This document shows positions 1 through 5,190 of a stretch of 8,093 nucleotides of DNA, piece after piece (position 1 is the stretch's first letter; each line of letters starts with the position of its first letter). The notes beneath the pieces are model-generated. The model ran no database searches, was not told where the DNA came from, and saw nothing but the letters and a program-made list of their open reading frames with translations. The translations under genes were made by a program, and so were the position numbers. Source of the stretch: Nostoc sp. CHAB 5834 (lineage in GTDB: Bacteria; Cyanobacteriota; Cyanobacteriia; Cyanobacteriales; Nostocaceae); contig JAIVFU010000220.1 of assembly GCA_020829485.1 (NCBI GenBank), positions 1-8,093 on the forward strand, written 5' to 3'.

Positions 1-214
1 AATGTTGAGAACTTGTGGCAATCTCCATTCCCCAGCATCCCATTGCTCCAACTCCTGAAAACCCAGTTAAGAGCAGAGAGACAATTGCAGTTGTTTCTAT
101 GGTGCGATCAATGAAAATCCTGGGGTTAAATCTTTTTCGAGTCCGGCGTAGAAGTAATTTCGGTTTACTGTTTAAAGGCATAGACGATTGTTGAAGTATT
201 TTTTGAGTTCTCAT
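1..214 (-). CDS. Partial 5' end of an unrecognised, probably membrane-anchored protein
   Basis: An open frame reads leftward from ATG at 214-212 and runs off the window edge without a stop, giving about 71 residues. Residues about 1-35 are strongly basic (a KPKLLLRRTRKRF-type stretch). Residues about 42-62 form a hydrophobic segment containing TAIVSLLLTGFSGVGAM, which fits a single transmembrane helix or membrane anchor. The start overlaps the stop of the upstream 66-aa gene as ATGA at 211-214, a typical arrangement for translational coupling, and this is the best evidence that both are genes. A second in-frame ATG at codon 12 is a possible alternative start. I recognise no family; the rest of the protein lies outside the window. 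Confidence 0.5.
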   Translation of the reverse strand, partial: MRTQKILQQSSMPLNSKPKLLLRRTRKRFNPRIFIDRTIETTAIVSLLLTGFSGVGAMGCWGMEIATSSQH

Positions 215-411
215 TCGGCTTCATCTAACTCCACAAAAAAACCTGCACCAGTATTTATCACTTTCACCAGCTTTCGATTGACCAATGTTTGAATCACACT
301 AAGACTAAAATTGATGGTGCATAATCGAGCGCTACCCCCACAACGTCGAAGGTAATGTAGGCATAGTGAGGAATTGTCAGTAGGAGTGGGATGAGTGGAT
401 TTTCTCGGCAT
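211..411 (-). CDS. Small conserved-looking hypothetical protein (66 aa)
   Basis: ATG at 411-409 opens a 66-residue frame ending in TGA at 213-211. The frame stays open further upstream to a TTG at 498, but that extension is of odd composition, so the ATG is preferred; no clear Shine-Dalgarno sequence precedes it. The C-terminal half contains LSVIQTLVNRKLVKVI followed by a glycine turn and FFVELDEAE, a helix-then-strand pattern that could belong to a small winged-helix or regulatory domain. That reading is only a shape argument. The stop overlaps the next gene's start by four bases (ATGA), implying co-translation with the membrane-protein gene on its left. Function unknown. Confidence 0.45.
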   Translation of the reverse strand: MPRKSTHPTPTDNSSLCLHYLRRCGGSARLCTINFSLSVIQTLVNRKLVKVINTGAGFFVELDEAE

Positions 412-523
412 AATCTTGACTATGACTCTATGATTTCTAAATGATGTGCATTGAAAAAAATTCCCTGACCAGTTGGCATATCTGAGAAATGAACACAAAC
501 CATACCGTGTGCTGAATACTGAA

Positions 524-604
524 TTACTGCCCTAACCTTGGGTCTTGTTCTCCCAGTGCTTTAATGACTTTGACAACTGAATTAATTGCTGGAAGATTAG
601 CCAT
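524..604 (-). CDS. Possible 26-aa peptide or truncated gene
   Basis: ATG at 604-602 is preceded by AAAGGA with six bases of spacing (on the plus strand TCCTTT from 611), a good ribosome binding site. The reading frame is MANLPAINSVVKVIKAL followed by GEQDPRLGQ and TAA. The helix-like composition is plausible for a protein start, but the frame stops after 26 codons. It may be a genuine short peptide, or the 5' remnant of a larger gene cut off by the repeat-like sequence just downstream. The frame also extends upstream to 709, but the strong ribosome binding site favours the start at 604. Confidence 0.3.
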   Translation of the reverse strand: MANLPAINSVVKVIKALGEQDPRLGQ

Positions 605-743
605 TTTTAATCCTTTAATAAACAGCCTATTATTGATTAGTAATTCGAGTTTACTCCGATACCATATTGCCATTTTAGAAAACTGACTGGAGTACAGATT
701 TCTTGCCAATCACAAGCTCCTCTTGGTGCATTTCAGTCATTTA

Positions 744-917
744 CAATTCGCAATTTGCAGTTCGGAATTCGCAATTAAATACAAGAAATCACTTGTTATT
801 TAATTGTTAATTAATGGGTCTTAATCCGCCACTGATTCAAAAAAAAGTGGTCTTAAATCAGTGGTGGGTTTAAGCTCTCACTGATTCAATCAATTGCGAA
901 TTGCGAATTGCGAATTG
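744..917. repeat. MITE-like inverted-repeat element built from GCGAATT heptamers
   Basis: The right arm (891-917) is almost pure tandem ATTGCGA units reading CAATTGCGAATTGCGAATTG. The left arm (744-776) is a diverged reverse complement containing CAATTCGCAATTTGCAG and GGAATTCGCAATTA. Between them sits a strong internal stem: 820-837 (around CCGCCACTGATT) pairs with 856-874 (around AATCAGTGGTGGG), with one bulge and two G-U type mismatches and a loop of about 18 bases containing AAAAAAAAGTGG. Short tandem heptamer repeats are typical of intergenic DNA in heterocystous cyanobacteria. No target-site duplication is obvious, so mobility is inferred only from the shape. Confidence 0.5.
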
Positions 918-1077
918 AAGTTGACTCCCATCCAAACCAGAGAGCAACATTTACTTTAATCAGATAGAAGAACTTAATCATCCATCCGCCATCGTAATCA
1001 AAAATAAAATCGTAAAAGTCCCCTAGAAAGCGCTCATTTGTTAATGCAATTAAATCCATTCTTGACCAAAGATTCAT
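886..1077 (-). CDS. Doubtful 63-aa frame, possibly a gene remnant
   Basis: The frame starts at ATG 1077-1075. GAAGG lies upstream but at a long spacing (about 11 bases). The middle of the translation looks protein-like, with an acidic-aromatic stretch (LGDFYDFIFDYDGG) and a hydrophobic one (FFYLIKVNVALWF). The last ten or so codons are read from the ATTGCGA tandem repeat of the neighbouring element, which supplies the stop, so any original gene would have been truncated there. No family is recognised. It may be a shadow in AT-rich DNA. The remainder of the 605-1175 gap shows only the inverted-repeat element and a promoter-like sequence near 1101. Confidence 0.22.
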   Translation of the reverse strand: MNLWSRMDLIALTNERFLGDFYDFIFDYDGGWMIKFFYLIKVNVALWFGWESTSIRNSQFAID

Positions 1078-1100
1078 TGGCTTAGTACCTTCTTATTGTG

Positions 1101-1130
1101 TTGACAACTAAAATTTAATTGCTCTGATTA
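1101..1130 (+). promoter_or_regulatory. Candidate sigma-70-type promoter for the Rpn gene
   Basis: A perfect -35 hexamer TTGACA lies at 1101-1106, followed after 18 bases by the weak -10 candidate TGATTA at 1125-1130. Transcription would begin near 1137, about 40 bases ahead of the ATG at 1176. The -35 box is clear; the -10 box matches poorly. Confidence 0.35.
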
Positions 1131-1175
1131 ACTAAGATGGTGGTAAAATCTCTTCATATTTGAAAAAAGGTGTTC

Positions 1176-1934
1176 ATGTTTGATAACACTTGCAAATTTA
1201 TCGCTGAAATGTATTCTCCCGATTTCGCCACTTGGCTGTTAGGAAAGCCTATTACTTTGACCAAATTAAGTCCTACAGAATTGTCTTTAGAACCTATTCG
1301 TGCTGATGCTTTAATCTTGTTGCAATCAGATGAAGTTGTTCTCCACATTGAATTCCAGACCAAACCAGATGACGATATGCCTTTTCGGATGGCTGATTAT
1401 CGTTTGAGGGTGTATCGCCGTTTTCCCAAGAAGCGAATGCACCAAGTCGTAATTTACTTAGATAAAACTGAATCGGAGAAGGTGTATCAAACTACTTTCA
1501 TTGCTGGAAGTTTACAACATGAATTTTCAGTGATTCGTTTGTGGGAGCAACCGCCAGAGGTCTTTTTGGCAGCACCAGGATTACTGCCCTTTGCGGTTTT
1601 GAGTGCTACTGAGAACAAAGTTGCTACATTACAACAGTCATCTGCGGCTGTTGACCAAATTGCTGATCGGCGCACACAAAGTAATATTGCTGCCGCCTCT
1701 GCAATTCTGGCTGGGTTAGTATTAGAACAAGAAGTGATTAGACGTTTATTTAGGAAGGACATAATGCGCGAGTCAGTTATTTATCAGTCAATAAGAACTG
1801 AAGGAATTGAGGAAGGAGTTCGCCTTGTTGCAGTTAACCTTCTTAAAGAGAAGATGCCTATTGAAATGGTAGTAAAAGTTACTGGGTTAACAATCGAACA
1901 AGTACAAAGCTTGCTCATCACAGACGTTGAGTAG
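1176..1934 (+). CDS. Rpn-family PD-(D/E)XK nuclease (putative transposase/antiphage endonuclease)
   Basis: This 252-aa protein matches the Rpn family of recombination-promoting nucleases as found in cyanobacteria. The N-terminal PD-(D/E)XK core covers about residues 1-150. The expected active-site pattern is visible: D44 in PIRADALILL, then E59-x-Q61 in VVLHIEFQT, followed by the conserved FRMADYRLRVYRRFP block at about 70-84. A helical linker leads to a C-terminal region (197-252) with a short helix-turn-helix-like segment, VVKVTGLTIEQVQSLL. ATG 1176 is chosen because AAGG ends five bases upstream; the GTG at 1170 would overlap that site. Rpn proteins are DNA endonucleases linked to RecA-independent recombination and, in E. 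coli, to phage defence. An in-frame ATG at 1764 has its own strong ribosome binding site (separate entry). Confidence 0.9.
   Translation: MFDNTCKFIAEMYSPDFATWLLGKPITLTKLSPTELSLEPIRADALILLQSDEVVLHIEFQTKPDDDMPFRMADYRLRVYRRFPKKRMHQVVIYLDKTESEKVYQTTFIAGSLQHEFSVIRLWEQPPEVFLAAPGLLPFAVLSATENKVATLQQSSAAVDQIADRRTQSNIAAASAILAGLVLEQEVIRRLFRKDIMRESVIYQSIRTEGIEEGVRLVAVNLLKEKMPIEMVVKVTGLTIEQVQSLLITDVE
1752..1758 (+). promoter_or_regulatory. Strong internal ribosome binding site inside the Rpn gene
   Basis: AGGAAGG lies five bases before the in-frame ATG at 1764. It is a better Shine-Dalgarno match than the one at the gene's own start. In this cyanobacterial window most genes have weak sites or none, so its presence inside a coding region marks the ATG as a probable second start. 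Confidence 0.6.
1764..1934 (+). CDS. Predicted intragenic short Rpn product (56 aa), antitoxin-like
   Basis: Initiation at the internal ATG (codon 197 of the nuclease) would give a 56-aa protein starting MRESVIYQSI and keeping only the C-terminal helical/HTH-like region, without the catalytic core. In E. coli Rpn genes an internal start makes a small C-terminal protein that blocks the full-length nuclease. The arrangement here is the same in form: same frame, same end, strong AGGAAGG site at 1752-1758. That this product is made and inhibits the nuclease is inference. The sequence shows only the start signals and a clean domain boundary just before it. Confidence 0.5.
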   Translation: MRESVIYQSIRTEGIEEGVRLVAVNLLKEKMPIEMVVKVTGLTIEQVQSLLITDVE

Positions 1935-1985
1935 CTCAAATAAGCAATACACTGCTTGTTAAAATTGCTTTCCCGAAGGTATACC

Positions 1986-2177
1986 ATGCGTGAATCAGTT
2001 ATTTATCAGTCAATCAAGGCTGAAGGACGGCAAGAAGGGAGCGATAAAAAAGCCCGTAAAATTGCTATCAATTTATTAGCTGAGGCTATCAGCGTTGATG
2101 TGATAGCTCGGGTTACTGGTTTACCAGTAGAAGTTGTGCAACAATTACAGCAGGGAGAATCCGAGAATCAAAAGTGA
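1986..2177 (+). CDS. Stand-alone Rpn C-terminal domain protein (63 aa), duplicated antitoxin-like gene or 3' remnant
   Basis: The product begins MRESVIYQSI, identical to the internal start of the gene just upstream, and continues into a helical region with the same motif pattern (VIARVTGLPVEVVQQL against VVKVTGLTIEQVQSL). The nucleotide match includes a 20-base identical stretch shortly after each ATG. GAAGG lies six bases before ATG 1986, so the ribosome binding site seems conserved as well. Weaker similarity continues into the preceding codons (LLSRRYTM against LFRKDIM), suggesting it arose as the 3' end of a second tandem Rpn gene whose nuclease part was lost. It differs by an insertion near residues 18-26. 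It is either a kept second antitoxin or a decaying remnant; the intact frame and start signals slightly favour the first. Confidence 0.6.
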   Translation: MRESVIYQSIKAEGRQEGSDKKARKIAINLLAEAISVDVIARVTGLPVEVVQQLQQGESENQK

Positions 2178-2193
2178 TTTTGCTACTGTCCCT

Positions 2194-2258
2194 GTACTGA
2201 ATCGGCTCAACGAGGGCTGTGTTTCAAGTCCCGATTTTCTCTGTCTGATACTCAGTAC
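2194..2258. other. Nested inverted repeat in the convergent gap
   Basis: GTACTGA at 2194-2200 pairs with TCAGTAC at 2252-2258, and just inside it AATCGG (2200-2205) can pair with CCGATT (2231-2236). The structure lies between the ends of the rightward Rpn-type gene and the leftward ERF gene. It lacks the T-tract of a classical intrinsic terminator on either strand, but could fold in RNA and separate the two transcripts. The rest of 2178-2391 shows nothing else recognisable. Confidence 0.3.
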
Positions 2259-2391
2259 GGTGGTTGCTTGTTGACAACAATACCTCTTTGTTTGATAAGT
2301 ACGATCACTTTTAATGCAAAACCAGCGTTTCTAAGAGAAGGTTAAGATTGCTGCCGAATGTATTTTTCTTGAAGTATGATTTTTGTTTGCT

Positions 2392-3165
2392 TCAATTAAG
2401 TTCAGGCAATTGTGCAAGCGCACCTTCCATCCATGCTTGAATTGCTTCCATCTCAGAAACATCTCGTGCCACAGCGTCAACGACGTGTTTCTGATAAGAG
2501 TTAACAGCATGATTCAAATGCCCAAACTTATTACCAGCCCAAGCCAAACACATAGTCTTGACTAATTCATCAATTTGAAGAGAGTCAAGTTCACTTGGAC
2601 TAGTCACATTTCGAGAATGCAGCCATTCTTTCACCAAATCCAACGGATAATTCAAAAGTGTGCGAACTTCTTTGACTCGCAAATCTTTTGAGTTGATTGC
2701 TGGCGGAGTTACAGATTGTTTTGTTGGCTGAATCCTGTACTGTTGATTTTCTTTGCGAGGTCTAATATTATTTTGCGCTTGTTCAGTCTTCTTAGGAGTA
2801 GCACTGCTTTCAGCATCATCATCTTCATCTGCTGTGACTGATAAAATTGCACAGACGGCATATCGACGCGCGTAGGTTAAGGCTGCGCCCAATTTCTGGG
2901 AATCACTTATTTCAGGCAAAGGATAAGTACTAGCGATACTCTCTCCAGATTCATGAAAAATATGAGTCCGTAGCACGGTTTTACCTTCAAGTATTTCGGT
3001 GGTTTGAATTATTACCAATCCATGTTTACCCAATGCAGCAGTGACAGCATCTAATACAGCATCTAGGGTTGCATATTTACGTTTATAGTGAGGATTAGTA
3101 CCGTCTTTTTGAATGGGATTAAACTCTGCCTTTGCTTTGATTAAAGCTTTGATTAATTCTTGCAT
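2392..3165 (-). CDS. ERF-family single-strand DNA annealing protein
   Basis: This 257-aa protein carries the ERF superfamily domain (named after phage P22 Erf) over about residues 1-120. Landmarks are NPHYKRKYATLDAVLDAV (24-41), a GAALTYARRYAVCAIL block (93-108) and the acidic TADEDDDAES (111-120), all typical of the family. ERF proteins bind single-stranded DNA as rings and anneal complementary strands in RecA-independent recombination; they are common in phages and plasmids. Residues about 120-160 are a polar linker. Residues 160-257 form a helical tail of less conserved type that probably contacts partners or DNA. The start ATG is preceded by AGGA at eight bases. It is the last gene of a six-gene leftward operon, 15 bases after the 86-aa gene. 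Confidence 0.9.
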   Translation of the reverse strand: MQELIKALIKAKAEFNPIQKDGTNPHYKRKYATLDAVLDAVTAALGKHGLVIIQTTEILEGKTVLRTHIFHESGESIASTYPLPEISDSQKLGAALTYARRYAVCAILSVTADEDDDAESSATPKKTEQAQNNIRPRKENQQYRIQPTKQSVTPPAINSKDLRVKEVRTLLNYPLDLVKEWLHSRNVTSPSELDSLQIDELVKTMCLAWAGNKFGHLNHAVNSYQKHVVDAVARDVSEMEAIQAWMEGALAQLPELN

Positions 3166-3180
3166 TGTCCAGATCCTGTT

Positions 3181-3441
3181 TTACCAGTAACTTTCGTTAA
3201 TATCACCAGACACTTTTTTGCTAGACTTAGCCTTATTTATCTGAAACTCTGAGGCTTTTAGCACAGGTATTGCCGCTTGCTTTACCGAAGTTTTAGCTTG
3301 CAGATAGAGAAATTGTGTCACTCCATCCGCGTCTTCCCCATCCTCGACTTGCGCCCATAGAGAACAGCCCAGTTCTAATGATTCATAGTCGCCAAGATTA
3401 AATTTTCTAGAGTAGCTAACAGATACAGTTGTAAATTTCAT
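3181..3441 (-). CDS. Hypothetical protein (86 aa) directly upstream of the ERF gene
   Basis: The protein begins MKFTTVSVSYSRKFNLGDYESLEL and continues with CSLWAQVEDGEDADG. This beta-rich N-terminus, with a conserved-looking R-K-F-N-L-G-D-Y segment, resembles uncharacterised small proteins I recall beside recombination genes in phage and plasmid operons; I know no assigned function. Residues 45-86 are lysine-rich and may form a helix. No Shine-Dalgarno sequence is visible before the ATG, so translation may depend on coupling within the operon. Its stop lies 15 bases before the ERF start, inside the stretch that carries the ERF ribosome binding site. Position next to ERF suggests an accessory role in ssDNA handling, which is inference only. 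Confidence 0.7.
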   Translation of the reverse strand: MKFTTVSVSYSRKFNLGDYESLELGCSLWAQVEDGEDADGVTQFLYLQAKTSVKQAAIPVLKASEFQINKAKSSKKVSGDINESYW

Positions 3442-3468
3442 TTTTTGGGGTTTACTAAATTTTGATTG

Positions 3469-3696
3469 TCAGTTTTCTTCGTTAGTATCAACCATCTGAA
3501 TGTTGAGTCTTTGACATAAATCGCTAGATTTTACACCAATAACTTCTGGTTGAATTTCAGTAGATAATTCCTCAATGATTGAATGAAAGCCAGGGTCTTC
3601 ATCATTAATTTCTACCTCAATTAAACCAGCTTTATTCGATACAACAGTTGCCCAACTTGGCAAAGCTTGAGGAATACTTGTTGCGTAGAGTTTCAT
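3469..3696 (-). CDS. Hypothetical protein (75 aa) in the ERF operon
   Basis: This small acidic protein contains LPSWATVVSNKAGLIEVEINDEDPGFHSIIEEL, which looks like a compact alpha/beta fold, and ends in an acidic tail (VDTNEEN). I recognise no domain. Its ATG overlaps the stop of the upstream 71-aa gene by four bases (ATGA at 3693-3696), so the two are almost certainly co-translated and possibly work together. A 27-base gap separates it from the 86-aa gene. Confidence 0.65.
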   Translation of the reverse strand: MKLYATSIPQALPSWATVVSNKAGLIEVEINDEDPGFHSIIEELSTEIQPEVIGVKSSDLCQRLNIQMVDTNEEN

Positions 3697-3908
3697 GATT
3701 TTGATTCCTGATTAAACTTGATTTCAATAATTTCTTCGACACAACCCATCGCCTGATCCAAGTAGTGCAGAACATCACCCAAGTGTGTTCCTGCTTCTGG
3801 ATCAATCTTCTTATCCGCAATCAACTTGAGCCAGTTTTCATCTTGAGCGATCGCCTGAATTTTCAAGTAGCAGGAGTTGAACTGGTTCAGTATTTCTGTG
3901 GTTTCCAT
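3693..3908 (-). CDS. Hypothetical helical protein (71 aa) in the ERF operon
   Basis: The protein is predicted by eye to be all-helical: NQFNSCYLKIQAIAQDENWLKLIADKK, a turn with DPEAG, then a second amphipathic helix (GDVLHYLDQAMGCVEEIIEI). No family is recognised. A HIP1 palindrome (3847-3854) lies inside the coding sequence. The start has no strong ribosome binding site. It overlaps the 75-aa gene by ATGA, and a stem-loop at 3945-3967 separates it from the gene upstream. The coupling suggests a two-protein unit. Confidence 0.65.
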   Translation of the reverse strand: METTEILNQFNSCYLKIQAIAQDENWLKLIADKKIDPEAGTHLGDVLHYLDQAMGCVEEIIEIKFNQESKS

Positions 3909-3944
3909 TGGTATTATTTATGAAGCTAAATAGTTTTATTGAGG

Positions 3945-3971
3945 AGGTGGGCTGTCAAGACCCACCTTTTT
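3945..3971 (+). terminator. Stem-loop with T-tract, oriented against the operon
   Basis: AGGTGGG (3945-3951) and CCCACCT (3961-3967) form a perfect 7-bp stem with a 9-base loop, followed on the plus strand by T3967-T3971. That is the form of an intrinsic terminator for rightward transcripts, although the flanking genes are transcribed leftward. On the leftward mRNA the same hairpin has an A-tract before it and no U-tract after it, so it would more likely act as a processing or stability element between two cistrons. Confidence 0.45.
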
Positions 3972-3973
3972 CC

Positions 3974-4456
3974 TTAAGCTGCTACCAAATCGCTAGTTTC
4001 TGGCGTTGGCAGGTATCTCTTCAATTGCTCCCAATCCTCCCTCGTGAGCGAATCGAATTCAATATCAAGCAACTCTTCTTCCGTGGCTGGTTGCTCTGTA
4101 GTCGCTTTTGATACCCTTGCCACATTCATGAAGTCATCTAGTCCAACTGCTGCATCAATCGGTTCGGCGTATCGAATCTTATCTACAGCATTCGACCAGT
4201 GCGTAATATGCTGAAATATCACTCCCAGCATTGAATCATCTGCGTAGACTCGATAAGTTCTGGGGCAAGCTCCATTCACGTATACGAGTTTGTAGGGAGG
4301 AATTTCTTGTACCTCTGCATTGGGATCGGTTGGAGGGAGGAGAATTTTCTCTGGGGATTCATCCCAATCGGCTTCTTGAAGAGAAAATGGGCTAATCATA
4401 TTTGATGTGCCATGATGATTTCGATTGTCTAAATTTCGGTTGAGCGGCGATCGCAT
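3974..4456 (-). CDS. Hypothetical protein (160 aa, or 141 aa from an internal start) in the ERF operon
   Basis: No known domain is recognised. The core has a mixed pattern: VQEIPPYKLVYVNGACPRTYRVYADDSMLGVIFQHITHW suggests strands followed by a helix, then an acidic linker (about 125-140) and a C-terminal helix (LTREDWEQLKRYLPTP). The ATG at 4456 overlaps a HIP1 palindrome by one base, and the first 19 residues (rich in N, R, H) do not look like folded protein. ATG 4399, giving MISPFSLQEADWDESPEK, is therefore a good alternative start; neither has a clear Shine-Dalgarno sequence. It lies 37 bases downstream of the operon's first gene. Confidence 0.6.
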   Translation of the reverse strand: MRSPLNRNLDNRNHHGTSNMISPFSLQEADWDESPEKILLPPTDPNAEVQEIPPYKLVYVNGACPRTYRVYADDSMLGVIFQHITHWSNAVDKIRYAEPIDAAVGLDDFMNVARVSKATTEQPATEEELLDIEFDSLTREDWEQLKRYLPTPETSDLVAA

Positions 4457-4493
4457 AACTCTATGGCTGCAATCGCCTTTCTCACTTCCAGAA

Positions 4494-5060
4494 TTAAGCG
4501 GCTACTGTTGCCCGGACTCCCAACGATGCAATCACTTGTTCCGCACTAGGAGCCACGCGATTGCGTCCGTACTGTCTTGGTCTTGCGTACCAACCCTCTT
4601 CATCCCAACCAACAAAGCCAACTAACTTGCCCTGGCGATAGACTTTCGTACTGAATACTAGATAGTCAATCTCACCGTGGTACAAACCAAAAACAGTGCA
4701 AGCTTCTTTTAACTCGGACTCCAAGCGCTGATTCCGTTCTCTCGGTGTTTCTGGTAGAGTCGCTTTTACCTCTGCAACTCTTTTTGCGAACCAGTCGCGC
4801 TCAAAGGCTAACCGTCCCCCTTGCACGAACTGCACCCATACCGTAATCCCGCCTTCTATCCAGATGGTGCGAATTGATTCGGGTTGGACTTCGATAATCT
4901 CGCCAATGATGCGGCGATCTCTGCTGGTGAGAGGATCTTGGGTTGGGGCTACAGCTTCGGCTTGCGATTCGATGTGGCTGTCGAGTTCAGCTTGGGCGAG
5001 GGCTTGCTCATCACGAGAAGAAGTAGGAATTGCTTGCTGTGTATGTGTTGTATAAGGCAT
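4494..5060 (-). CDS. Hypothetical protein (188 aa), first gene of the ERF operon
   Basis: ATG 5060-5058 is preceded by AAGGA with eight bases of spacing, so this start is preferred to the upstream ATG at 5192, whose extension crosses a dyad and a HIP1 site and reads like non-coding DNA. Residues 1-48 are polar and Q/A-rich, probably flexible. Residues about 50-95 (IIGEIIEVQPESIRTIWIEGGITVWVQF) look like a small beta-barrel. Residues 105-125 form a charged helix. The C-terminal part (FSTKVYRQGKLVGFVGWDEEGWYARPRQYGRNRVAP) is aromatic- and glycine-rich with basic residues, possibly a nucleic-acid-binding surface. No family is recognised. Its place at the head of a recombination operon is the only functional hint. 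Confidence 0.7.
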   Translation of the reverse strand: MPYTTHTQQAIPTSSRDEQALAQAELDSHIESQAEAVAPTQDPLTSRDRRIIGEIIEVQPESIRTIWIEGGITVWVQFVQGGRLAFERDWFAKRVAEVKATLPETPRERNQRLESELKEACTVFGLYHGEIDYLVFSTKVYRQGKLVGFVGWDEEGWYARPRQYGRNRVAPSAEQVIASLGVRATVAA

Positions 5061-5143
5061 AATAGAGTTCCTTGATAAAAGGGTAAAAAGCGATGGCAAA
5101 CTTTCCAGGGTTGGGCGATCGCTTTTGTTACGTGTGTAAAAAA

Positions 5144-5163
5144 CGTTGTGGTTCAGCACAACG
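5144..5163. promoter_or_regulatory. Perfect dyad, candidate operator for the ERF operon
   Basis: CGTTGTG (5144-5150) and CACAACG (5157-5163) form perfect 7-bp arms separated by six bases. The dyad lies about 85 bases upstream of the first ERF-operon gene, where its promoter is expected, and faces the divergently transcribed XRE regulator. This size and spacing suits a dimeric HTH repressor. I could not fix convincing -35/-10 boxes beside it; a HIP1 palindrome sits at 5115-5122. Confidence 0.35.
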
Positions 5164-5190
5164 CTCTCAACAAGATTTGGCGTAGCCATC

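Noticed and set aside
420..503. 27-codon leftward frame from ATG 503
   Set aside because: It is short, lacks a ribosome binding site, and its composition does not separate it from chance.
1154..1987. Minus-strand frames opposite the Rpn gene
   Set aside because: They are shadows of a clearly recognised nuclease gene and lack start signals.
3908..4625. Plus-strand frames of 66-67 aa opposite the ERF operon
   Set aside because: They lie antisense to operon genes, lack ribosome binding sites, and have cysteine/leucine-rich shadow-like composition.
4864..5075. Two overlapping 63-aa plus-strand frames
   Set aside because: They are antisense to the first ERF-operon gene, and two frames at once is typical of shadow reading.
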